From positions 1 to 64,000 of the forward strand of contig NZ_MDDC01000015.1 in assembly GCF_001875325.1 (NCBI RefSeq): a stretch of DNA of 64,000 nucleotides. The letters run 5' to 3'. Below the pieces are notes generated by a model, which was not told the origin of the DNA, ran no database searches, and saw only the letters and a program-made list of their open reading frames with translations. This stretch comes from Neomoorella thermoacetica. GTDB lineage: Bacteria > Bacillota > DSM-521 > Neomoorellales > Neomoorellaceae. The first letter of the stretch is position 1, and each line of letters starts with the position of its first letter. Position numbers and translations under genes: made by a program. Shown in pieces: positions 51,110-59,006 of this stretch.

Positions 51110-51136
51110 ACCAGCAGGATTCGTGCTGGTTTTTTT
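51110..51136 (+). terminator. Attenuator terminator before pabB
   Basis: ACCAGCA and TGCTGGT arms, 7-base loop and six T after the stem, 80 bases before the pabB start. Confidence 0.85.
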
Positions 51137-51215
51137 ATTATGTCGCCATGGTACCTGTCCCCGGCTCCTCGAAGTATGAGACGGCATTTCCCTCGACTCA
51201 CAGGAGGTATGAACA

Positions 51216-52616
51216 TTGCTGCCCATAGTTATCGAGGTCAAAGCGCCTGCCGACCCGGAAGCCCTCTATGCCACCCTGACAGGCGGCCGGGAAAATAGCT
51301 TCCTGCTGGAAAGCGCCCTCTTTCATTCCCGCCTGGGCCGCTATTCTTTCCTTGGTAACGCACCGTTCCTGGTCCTAAAAACCAGGGGTAACGAGGCCCG
51401 GCTTTTCCGGCCCGGCGAAAAGGTTGAAAGGATTTCCGGCAATCCCTGGGAGATCATCCGCTCTCTCCTGTCCCGCTACCGGTTGCCGCGGCGGGAGCAA
51501 CCCGTACCTTTTACCGGTGGAGCTGTAGGTTACCTGGCCTACGACCTGGGCCGCTACATCGAAAGATTGCCCTCCCTGGCTGCCGACGACCTGCCCTTCC
51601 CGGAGGGCTACCTGGCCTTCTATGACACCATCGTGGCCATCGACCACCAGGAAGGAAGGGTCTATGTCGCCGCCAGCGGCTTCCCGGCAGCCGGCCCGGC
51701 CGCTGAAAAGGAAGCCCTGGCCCGGGCGAGGGAAACCGCCGCCCTCCTGGAAAAGGCTCGCCCCCTGCCGCCCCCTTCCCCGGCCGGCAGCGGGCGGGCG
51801 CCCCTCAGCTCCCTGTTTACCCGCGAAACCTACTGCCGGGCCGTCGCCAGGGCTAAGGAGTATATCGCCGCCGGGGATATCTTTGAGGTCAACCTGTCCC
51901 AGCGCCTGCAGGCGCCCCTGGCCATGGAGCCCTGGGATCTGTACCGCCGCCTGCGGCGGGTCAACCCGGCTCCCTTTGCCGCCTACCTGCCGGTCAGGGA
52001 AGGGGCCATTGTCAGCGCCTCACCGGAAAGGTTTTTACGGGTCAGCCGGGGCCAGGTGGAGACCCGGCCGATTAAGGGTACCCGGCGCCGGGGGCATACC
52101 CCGGCAGAGGATGACGCCCTGCGCCGGGAATTGTGGCAGAGCGCCAAAGATCGGGCGGAACTAGTGATGATCATCGACCTGGAAAGGAACGACCTGGGCC
52201 GGGTCTGCCGGGCCGGGTCGGTACGGGTGCCGGAACTCTTTGTCCTGGAGGAGTATGCCACCGTCTTTCACCTGGTCAGTACCGTCACCGGCACCCTGGA
52301 ACCGGGAAAAGATATGGTGGATCTCTGGCAGGCCACCTTTCCCGGCGGTTCCATCACCGGCGCACCCAAGGTCCGCTCCATGGAGATCATCGAAGAACTG
52401 GAGCCGGTGCGGCGTAGCGTCTACACCGGCGCCATCGGCTACCTGGGTTTTGACGGCGAAGCCGACTGGAATATCGTTATCCGCACCTTTCTCCTGGCAA
52501 ACAACCAGGCCTATTTTCAGGTCGGGGGCGCCGTCACAGCCGACTCCGATCCAGGGGGAGAGTACGAGGAAACCCTGGACAAAGCCCGGGGCCTCATCCA
52601 GGCGCTGGAGTTATGA
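51216..52616 (+). CDS. pabB: Aminodeoxychorismate synthase component I
   Basis: A 466-residue chorismate-binding enzyme. It contains PIKGTRRRG at about 283; the PIKGT lysine is characteristic of PabB, whereas anthranilate synthase TrpE has PIAGT. Further active-site motifs are GDIFEVNLSQRL, DLERNDLGRVC and PGGSITGAPK. It amidates chorismate to 4-amino-4-deoxychorismate for folate synthesis, with ammonia from a PabA/TrpG glutaminase not encoded here. TTG start with AGGAGG 8 bases upstream. Followed by pabC and preceded by the TRAP-like attenuator. Confidence 0.9.
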   Translation: MLPIVIEVKAPADPEALYATLTGGRENSFLLESALFHSRLGRYSFLGNAPFLVLKTRGNEARLFRPGEKVERISGNPWEIIRSLLSRYRLPRREQPVPFTGGAVGYLAYDLGRYIERLPSLAADDLPFPEGYLAFYDTIVAIDHQEGRVYVAASGFPAAGPAAEKEALARARETAALLEKARPLPPPSPAGSGRAPLSSLFTRETYCRAVARAKEYIAAGDIFEVNLSQRLQAPLAMEPWDLYRRLRRVNPAPFAAYLPVREGAIVSASPERFLRVSRGQVETRPIKGTRRRGHTPAEDDALRRELWQSAKDRAELVMIIDLERNDLGRVCRAGSVRVPELFVLEEYATVFHLVSTVTGTLEPGKDMVDLWQATFPGGSITGAPKVRSMEIIEELEPVRRSVYTGAIGYLGFDGEADWNIVIRTFLLANNQAYFQVGGAVTADSDPGGEYEETLDKARGLIQALEL

Positions 52617-52641
52617 AATGGGAGAAAGGAGGAATATAACC

Positions 52642-53475
52642 ATGCCTGCAGCAGTCGTCTATTTAAATGGCTCCCTCAGGCCCCTGGCAGAAACGGCAAT
52701 TAACCCCGCCGATCCCGGTTTCCTGTACGGGGCGGGGCTATTTGAAACAATCCGCATCGAAGACGGCCGGGCCCTATATCTCACAGAACATCTTGACCGC
52801 CTTACCAGCAGTTCCCGGCGCCTGGGCTGGCCTGTACCCGATCTATCCGGCCTGCCGGCAGCCATCCAGGCTACCATTGCCGCCAACCAGGTTACCACCG
52901 GACGCGGCCGCTTGAACTTTTTCCAGGGTAGCCAGGGTTATAACCTGATGTTTACGGCCGAGAACGGTCTACCCTATACGCCGGAGGATTACCGGGAGGG
53001 TTACCGGGCTGCCATAGTCACCATATGCCGCAACCAGCACTCCCCCCTGGCCGGCCTCAAGACCATGAACTACCTGGAAAACCTCCTGGCCCTGGCTGAA
53101 GCCCGGGAGAAGGGGGCACAGGAGGCCCTCCTCTTAAACCTGGACGGTTACCTGGCCGAGGGCAGCCGCAGCAACCTGTTTATTATCCGGCAAGATACCC
53201 TTTTTACCCCCGACCTGGCCAGCGGCCCCCTCCCCGGCCTGGCCCGGGCCCGGGTCCTGCAAATGGCTGCCGCCCTGGGACTGGCGGTGAAGGAAGGACC
53301 CTTAAAGCCCGGGGCTCTCCTGGCCGCCGGGGAGGCCTTCCTCACCAACAGCCTGATGGAAATCCTTCCCCTGACATGGGTGGACGGCCGGCCTGTAGGC
53401 AACGGCCGTCCCGGCCCGGTGACAACCCTGCTCCGTTCCCGTTACCAGGACGAAAAGGCTACTTTACGGGGTTAA
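52642..53475 (+). CDS. pabC: Aminodeoxychorismate lyase
   Basis: A 277-residue class IV PLP enzyme (branched-chain aminotransferase fold). The start region DPGFLYGAGLFETIRIEDGR and the PLP lysine in LKTMNYLENLLA are visible, along with EGSRSNLFII. It removes pyruvate from aminodeoxychorismate to give p-aminobenzoate. ATG at 52642 with AAAGGAGG upstream, 25 bases after pabB. A longer open frame extending into pabB is not the real start. D-amino acid aminotransferase is the alternative, made less likely by the pabB linkage. Confidence 0.88.
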   Translation: MPAAVVYLNGSLRPLAETAINPADPGFLYGAGLFETIRIEDGRALYLTEHLDRLTSSSRRLGWPVPDLSGLPAAIQATIAANQVTTGRGRLNFFQGSQGYNLMFTAENGLPYTPEDYREGYRAAIVTICRNQHSPLAGLKTMNYLENLLALAEAREKGAQEALLLNLDGYLAEGSRSNLFIIRQDTLFTPDLASGPLPGLARARVLQMAAALGLAVKEGPLKPGALLAAGEAFLTNSLMEILPLTWVDGRPVGNGRPGPVTTLLRSRYQDEKATLRG

Positions 53476-53588
53476 GTACCCCTGATGCCGTGCCAGCGCC
53501 ATGGACGCTTGCCGGTTTCCGGATTGACTGTAATTAAACCTGAACCCAAAATCTTCCGGGCCCGCCGGCACTGTTTCTTCCCCACGTG

Positions 53589-53612
53589 AAAACCGCCCTA
53601 CTGGGGCGGTTT
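53589..53612. terminator. Bidirectional terminator
   Basis: AAACCGCCC and GGGGCGGTTT arms between the convergent pabC gene and the membrane-anchored protein gene; it overlaps the stop codon of the latter. Confidence 0.7.
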
Positions 53613-54290
53613 GATGTTGATGCGCTTATTAAAATCGTAAAATTCGACGGTCATAATCAACTTATCCCCGGGATGTTCCCGGTGGGAGGCCTCCAGGGAT
53701 ACCCGGCGGATGTAGTTGCTACCCCGCTCCACCCAGAACTGGTAGTTTAAATCCTGCCAGTAGCTGTTCAGGAACTGGTTATTGACCAGGGGCTTGCAGG
53801 TCAGGAGGTAGGGTCGCCCCGGGACTTTCTTCTGGCGGCCCAGGTACTGGAGATCGTTGACCTGCATGATCTTTAAAATGGACAGGGGATTGATCTCGGC
53901 CATGAACTTTTCCTGTTCCAGAGGGCTGTTTCCCGGGGTAATCATCCAGCGCTTGGAAGCCGGGTCGCGAAAGTAGGTCGTATCCTTGATCTGGTAGATC
54001 TCCACCGGCTGGCCGGTCATCTGTCCCTTTAAATACAGGTTGCCGTCGCTTGCCTTTTCCCCGTCCAGGCTGCTCAAGGCCACCTTGTTGCCCCCGGTAA
54101 CCAGGCTGGCCTCCACATGAAAACGGTAGCTGCCGGCCTGGTTGGTGGTATCCAGGGCCTGCACGATAAGCTTCTGGGGGTCGACTTTTAGCTCCCGCAG
54201 GTAATAAGAATAGGCCCAACCGCCGGCCATAGCCAGGACGGCGACGGCTAGAGGCAGGATAACCTGCCAGCGTAAAAACTTCTGAACCAC
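53598..54290 (-). CDS. Membrane-anchored extracellular protein of unknown function
   Basis: A 230-residue protein with one N-terminal membrane segment (about 10-30) and a beta-rich extracytoplasmic domain. The alternating hydrophobic pattern and the sequence SYRFHVEASLVTGGNKVALS recall LolA/LppX-like folds that bind lipids, found in many Firmicute surface proteins. I cannot name a family with certainty. Encoded alone, downstream of the methyl-transfer cluster on the same strand. Confidence 0.55.
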   Translation of the reverse strand: MVQKFLRWQVILPLAVAVLAMAGGWAYSYYLRELKVDPQKLIVQALDTTNQAGSYRFHVEASLVTGGNKVALSSLDGEKASDGNLYLKGQMTGQPVEIYQIKDTTYFRDPASKRWMITPGNSPLEQEKFMAEINPLSILKIMQVNDLQYLGRQKKVPGRPYLLTCKPLVNNQFLNSYWQDLNYQFWVERGSNYIRRVSLEASHREHPGDKLIMTVEFYDFNKRINIKPPQ

Positions 54291-54401
54291 TATACTACCC
54301 CTTCCAGCCAGCTTCTGATTCTCTTGTGGTTCGGGTCGTATCTGCCGTCTTATTTAATGGTATGGCCGGCGAGAAGGGATATACCAGGATAATGCTGGAA
54401 A

Positions 54402-55421
54402 TCAGTAAACGCCCCTGTCGTCTACGGCCCGGTACAGGGCCCGGACGTTCTCCGGCGGCAGGGAGGCGTTTAAAATGCCGCAGGCGGTAGAAAAGATATA
54501 ACCGCCGCCCGGAGCGGCTTCGGCCAGCAACTGCCATGCCGCTGCAGTTATGGTCTCCGGGTCGCCAGAAACCAGGAGATCCAGATCAAAGTTGCCCATG
54601 AGGCACAACTTTTCCCCGTATTCTTTTTTAATGATGCCGATATCCATGCCGGCAGCCGGTTCCAGGCCTTGAAGGCCGTCGAGGGCGAGGGCCGCCAGGT
54701 CGGGCAAGAGGGCTTTCAGATTACCGTCAGAGTGATAGAGGACCGGCAGGCCAAAGGCTTTAATCCCCTCCACCTGGTGCCGCAATAGGGGTAAAAAGAG
54801 CTCCCGCCAGATGTCCGGCCGGATATAGGTACCCTGGCCGTAGGCAATATCGTCGCCGATGATAATGGCGTGGGCTCCGGCCTGGCGGCAGAGGCGGGCC
54901 AGTTCCAGGTTGAATTCCACGACGGCCGCGGCCAGTTCCTTGACTGCCTCTTCCCTGGCGGCCGCCGCCAGGAGAAAAGTGGTAAAGTCAAAGAGCTTCC
55001 CGGTTCCCTGGAAGGGGCCGTCGACAAAGGCCATAACAAAAAAATCCGTCTCCTCCCGCCAGCGACGGATGGCCTCAAGGTCAAAGGCGCCGGGGTCCGG
55101 CAGGGTGTAGCCGGCGGCGGCCTGGAGGTCCTGGATAGCAGGGGTCTGGAGCACAGTCAGGCCGCCCCGCTTCTCGTAACGGCAGCCCCAGATATCACGG
55201 TAACTGCCGTCCCCCGGTTCCTCCAGGGGTGCTCCCGGCGTCAGGGCCAGGAGGTCCATACCCAGGAGTTCCCTGGCCGCCGCCTCTTCGCTAAAGCCAA
55301 CCGGGCCCTCCCGGCCCAGGAGAGCGGCCACCAGTCCCGGCTCAATGGCAAATTCCCCCCTGGGGACCCGGTCGGCCCGGCCCCGGGCCAGGGTTACCTG
55401 CACCCTTTCCACATGGTTCAC
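54402..55421 (-). CDS. UroD-family methyltransferase
   Basis: A 339-residue TIM-barrel protein of the uroporphyrinogen decarboxylase superfamily, starting VNHVERVQVTLARGRADRVP. In acetogens and methanogens this branch includes MtaA and aryl-ether methyltransferases that move methyl groups to or from corrinoid proteins. The zinc motif H-x-C of MtaA is not present; the corresponding region reads LYHSDGNLKALLPDL, with a later Cys in LCLMGNFD. I prefer the GTG at 55421 (GGGGGCGAGG upstream; family-like start) to an ATG at 55436. It follows the RACo-like gene by 85 bases and probably supplies methyl groups to the kinase-borne corrinoid (inference). Confidence 0.78.
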   Translation of the reverse strand: MNHVERVQVTLARGRADRVPRGEFAIEPGLVAALLGREGPVGFSEEAAARELLGMDLLALTPGAPLEEPGDGSYRDIWGCRYEKRGGLTVLQTPAIQDLQAAAGYTLPDPGAFDLEAIRRWREETDFFVMAFVDGPFQGTGKLFDFTTFLLAAAAREEAVKELAAAVVEFNLELARLCRQAGAHAIIIGDDIAYGQGTYIRPDIWRELFLPLLRHQVEGIKAFGLPVLYHSDGNLKALLPDLAALALDGLQGLEPAAGMDIGIIKKEYGEKLCLMGNFDLDLLVSGDPETITAAAWQLLAEAAPGGGYIFSTACGILNASLPPENVRALYRAVDDRGVY

Positions 55422-55506
55422 AGGCCTCGCCCCCATCAATCAGAGATCAGAGGCAGAAACTCTAAAAATCCGAATTCCTGCCTCCGGCTGCTTTCGAGCG
55501 CTATTT

Positions 55507-57354
55507 TCAGGACAAGAGAAGGGATTTAACATATACTTCGTGGAAGGACGGCCTGGTCATGAGCTCAATATAGCCGACCTGCCTGGCAATGGCTTCGCCC
55601 CGGTTCCTTTCTGTCCGGGAAATGAGGGCCAGCCTCGCTCCGGTGCCGGCGGCATTGCCGACCTGGCGGAAGGAGGTTAGAGGCAGGTTGGGAAGCATAC
55701 CGATGGTTATGGCGCTCTCCAGCTTCAGGTGGGTGCCAAAGGCGCCGGCCACGACAACTTCCTCCAGGTCCTTTACTGTTAACCCGGCTGCCTCCAGGAG
55801 CAGGAGGGTACCGGTTGCTATGGCGGCTTTAGCCAATTGAATCTCACTGATGTCCTTCTGGGTCACCACCAGGTCGCCGTCGATGCCGGTTTCCGCCGCC
55901 GGTACCAGGAGGAATTCCGGCGGTCCACCTCCGGCAGGTCGCCTCACCCGTGGGTGGTTCAGGTCCAGCCGGCCGCTGGCGTTGAGGACACCGGTACGAT
56001 ATAGCTCGGCCACGGCGTCCAGGATGCCGGAACCGCAGATACCCAGGGGCGGCACGCCACCAATACTTTCCCAAAAAACATCCCGGCCGTCGTCGCTCAG
56101 GCGGACGGCGGCGATAGCCCCGGTAACGGCTCGCATACCCTGGGTGATATGGGCACCTTCAAAAGCCGGCCCGGAGGCGCAGGAACACGAGAGCATCTTA
56201 CCCCCATAGCTTAAGACAATCTCAGTATTGGTACCGATGTCCAGCCCCAGGGTGACCTTGCGGGCTTCGTCAATCCGGCTGCCCAGGATCATGGCCACAT
56301 GATCGCCGCCAACAAAACCGGCGATTACCGGTTGCAGGTAAACAAAGGCTCCCGGGCTAAAATTTAAGCCAAGGTTACGGGCTTTTATTTCTACCGGTGT
56401 GGTCAAAGCTGGTACATAGGGCGCCCGGGCGAGCTGCTCTACCGGCAGGTGCAGTAACAGGTGATGCATGGCGGTGTTACCGACGATGACGGCTTCTTCG
56501 ATATCCGTCGTCTCCACTCCGGCCTTCGCCGCCAGGGCAGCGGCCAGGCGGTTCAATCCTTCAATCTCCACCTCCTGGATACGCCGGTACTCTTCGTCGC
56601 CCTCCAGGGCATAGCTCAACCGCGCCATGACATCTTCGCCGTAGGTGATCTGGGGGTTCATAATACCGTCGGCTGCCAGGGTAGCACCAGTCTCCAGGTT
56701 TATAAGAAAGCCGGCCACCTTGGTTGTCCCCAGGTCGACGGCGAGGCCCAGCGGCGGCGGGGCCGGCCGGCCGGTATAGATATTGATAACCTCCGGCCCG
56801 CGCACCGTCACCACGCATTCTCCATCCGCCGCCAGGGTTTCCCATTCCCGGGCCAGGCCAAAGTCCACGCCGGGCCGGTTCAGGCCATAGGTGGCCTCCA
56901 GTTCGCCGGTCACCTGCTGCCAGAGGGGGAGGGGGTTTTCAATGGTCGTCTTACTTAGCGGGAGGTTATATCTTTTAACAGGGGGCTCGGGAATAACCTC
57001 CACATCCAGCCCCTCGACCTGAAGTTTCTGAACTCCGAGCATAGATTCCGGCGGGATCTCTACCTTGACGGGGCCGGCGACCGTGGCCTGGCAGGCCAGG
57101 CGATAACCCTCTTCCAGTTGAGCCGGCGTAAGGAAACGCCGCTCCGACGGGGTTACTTCCCCTACCTCCCCGGACGCAATCCGGACCCGGCAACGACCGC
57201 AGATACCCCGGCCGCCGCAGGGAGCTGTCAGCCCCCCGGCCCCCACGGAGAGACCGAGTTGCTGGGCAGCAGACAAAATAGTATTACCGGCTTCAACCTC
57301 TACCCGCCGGCCCACTGGCTGGAAATCAACTTGTACACCTGCCAAATTTGGCAC
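55507..57354 (-). CDS. RACo-like reductive activator of corrinoid proteins
   Basis: A 615-residue protein with an N-terminal [2Fe-2S] ferredoxin domain (CGGRGICGRC plus a later Cys in LACQATV; about 35-95), a linker domain and a C-terminal ASKHA ATPase (DUF4445) with LAVDLGTTKVAGFLI, LGLDIGTNTEIVLSYGG and VVAGAFGTHL. RACo proteins use ATP to drive one-electron reduction of inactive Co(II) corrinoid to Co(I). The only corrinoid-binding protein nearby is the kinase at 59007, its likely client. Start overlaps the regulator's end by 29 bases. Confidence 0.9.
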   Translation of the reverse strand: MPNLAGVQVDFQPVGRRVEVEAGNTILSAAQQLGLSVGAGGLTAPCGGRGICGRCRVRIASGEVGEVTPSERRFLTPAQLEEGYRLACQATVAGPVKVEIPPESMLGVQKLQVEGLDVEVIPEPPVKRYNLPLSKTTIENPLPLWQQVTGELEATYGLNRPGVDFGLAREWETLAADGECVVTVRGPEVINIYTGRPAPPPLGLAVDLGTTKVAGFLINLETGATLAADGIMNPQITYGEDVMARLSYALEGDEEYRRIQEVEIEGLNRLAAALAAKAGVETTDIEEAVIVGNTAMHHLLLHLPVEQLARAPYVPALTTPVEIKARNLGLNFSPGAFVYLQPVIAGFVGGDHVAMILGSRIDEARKVTLGLDIGTNTEIVLSYGGKMLSCSCASGPAFEGAHITQGMRAVTGAIAAVRLSDDGRDVFWESIGGVPPLGICGSGILDAVAELYRTGVLNASGRLDLNHPRVRRPAGGGPPEFLLVPAAETGIDGDLVVTQKDISEIQLAKAAIATGTLLLLEAAGLTVKDLEEVVVAGAFGTHLKLESAITIGMLPNLPLTSFRQVGNAAGTGARLALISRTERNRGEAIARQVGYIELMTRPSFHEVYVKSLLLS

Positions 57355-58966
57355 CCCCTATTTTTCGGAAGACACTGGGTGTGTAACCTTCCTGCTTTTT
57401 AAACACCTGGCCGAAATAGCGAGCATCATGATAACCCACACGAGCGGCGATTTCCGCTACCGGCAGATTGGTGTTCAGTAATAACTCCTTGGCAGCCTGG
57501 AGGCGTACCCTTGTTAGATAATCTATGAAGTTCAAGCCCTTGAACTGCTTGAAGAGCTTGCTGAAATAACAGGGGCTGAGATATACCTGCCGGGCAACCT
57601 CTTCCAGGGTGAGATCCTGGCTGAAATTGGCCTCGATATACTTGCTGGCCCGGTCGATGAGGGAGGAGTTGCGCTGTTCCCGGGTTTCCGCCACCTGGGC
57701 CACCAGGAACATGAGACGTTCCAGGATGCGCTCCCTCGTACCAGCCTGGTTGTCCAAGTTAAAGACCTCATTGCTGCGGGCCAAGGCAAGGTCGGAAACC
57801 GCCTGCGGATCGGCACCGCCCTCCAGATCAGACTTCGCCGCCAGAGTATTCAGTTCTCTGAGTTTCATCTTCGATATCGCCGGCCGTTTTTCCTGCTCCA
57901 GGAGGAGTTGCAGCAAAATATTTTTAGCCTGGCGGCAGGCAGCCCGCCTATCGCCCATGTGCATGGCTTGAGTTAATTCCTGCTCTTCGGGTGCCGGCAG
58001 GAACTGGGCGGCGTCGGGCCGGGGAATAACATCGTCAGCATTGATAACCTGGTCCCCGCCGTAAAACAGCCGGAATTCTGCCGCAACCGCCGCCTCGGCG
58101 TAGGAACGGGACAGTTCAGCAACCTTTGCCACCGGCCGGCCGATACCTACCGTCACCGTAGCCCTGGTATCCCGGCGTACCTGCCGGCAAATGCCTTCCC
58201 CCAGCTCGATGGCAGCCCGGTGGCTATCTGCGCCCGGGGCCAGGTGATCCAGGGGCAGGAGGATGGCGAACTCATCCCCGGTTACCGGGGCCACCAGGGC
58301 CCCGGGCCAGGAGGCTGTCGCCCTTTCCAGGCTTTCCCTGACCTGTTGCTTTAAAATCTGCCGCCCTGTCCCTTCCCGGACCAGAGCGGTAAAGTTATCA
58401 ATATTCACCAGCATGGCCAGACGGGGCAGGTTGGCTATCCCCAGGAAGCGCGCCCGGCTGACGGCCTCCTCGTCGGTAATATTGCCGTTGATCAGGTCCA
58501 TGATAAAGCCCAGGCGGATAAAGGGCTTCGTTTCCTCCAGAGTGGCCCGCAACCTTGCTGTCTCCTGCTGGTACCGGCGGTCGGCGGCGACGCCGCCCGC
58601 CAGTTCATCCAGCAGGGGGAGCATTTCTTCGGCCGCCACCGGCTTCAGTAAATATTTGGAGGCCCCCAGGGCAACAGCTTCCCGGGCATAATCGAATTCG
58701 CCATAGGCAGTGACAAAAACTAACCTGGCCTCAGGTAGTATAGCCCGGATCTCCCGGCCGGCGGCCAGCCCATCCATGACTGGCATCTTGATATCCAGGA
58801 AGACGATGTCCGGCCGTAACCTGGTCGCCAGTTTGACCGCCTCGCCTCCATTGCCCGCTTCCCCGGCAACCTGGTAATGGGGGCGCTTCCTGGCCAGCAA
58901 AAAGCGGATAGCCTGGCGTTCCAATGGTTCGTCATCAACAAGCAGGATCTTGATATCCGTGGCCAC
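57326..58966 (-). CDS. AraC-type response regulator (YesN class)
   Basis: A 546-residue regulator. Residues 1-120 form a receiver domain with DD at 11-12, phospho-acceptor Asp58 in FLDIKMPVMDG and Lys in YLLKPV. The middle (about 180-330) contains a degenerate GGDEF-like domain (VTGDEFAILLP). The C-terminal 100 residues hold two AraC helix-turn-helix motifs (LTLEEVARQVYLSPCYFSKL and VAEIAARVGYHDARYFGQVF). It is encoded 40 bases after the corrinoid-domain kinase, which presumably phosphorylates it. Likely targets are one-carbon genes, not visible here. Confidence 0.88.
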   Translation of the reverse strand: MATDIKILLVDDEPLERQAIRFLLARKRPHYQVAGEAGNGGEAVKLATRLRPDIVFLDIKMPVMDGLAAGREIRAILPEARLVFVTAYGEFDYAREAVALGASKYLLKPVAAEEMLPLLDELAGGVAADRRYQQETARLRATLEETKPFIRLGFIMDLINGNITDEEAVSRARFLGIANLPRLAMLVNIDNFTALVREGTGRQILKQQVRESLERATASWPGALVAPVTGDEFAILLPLDHLAPGADSHRAAIELGEGICRQVRRDTRATVTVGIGRPVAKVAELSRSYAEAAVAAEFRLFYGGDQVINADDVIPRPDAAQFLPAPEEQELTQAMHMGDRRAACRQAKNILLQLLLEQEKRPAISKMKLRELNTLAAKSDLEGGADPQAVSDLALARSNEVFNLDNQAGTRERILERLMFLVAQVAETREQRNSSLIDRASKYIEANFSQDLTLEEVARQVYLSPCYFSKLFKQFKGLNFIDYLTRVRLQAAKELLLNTNLPVAEIAARVGYHDARYFGQVFKKQEGYTPSVFRKIGGAKFGRCTS

Positions 58967-59006
58967 GGTGATTGCTCCCCTCCCTCGGACCCTGACTCTT
59001 TTCCCC

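Noticed and set aside
51216-52616. Annotation as trpE
   Set aside because: The PIKGT motif and the following pabC gene indicate aminodeoxychorismate synthase.
52240-53475. 411-codon frame with PabC at its end
   Set aside because: The first 130 codons are a shifted reading of pabB; the real PabC start is the ATG at 52642 with a good ribosome-binding site.
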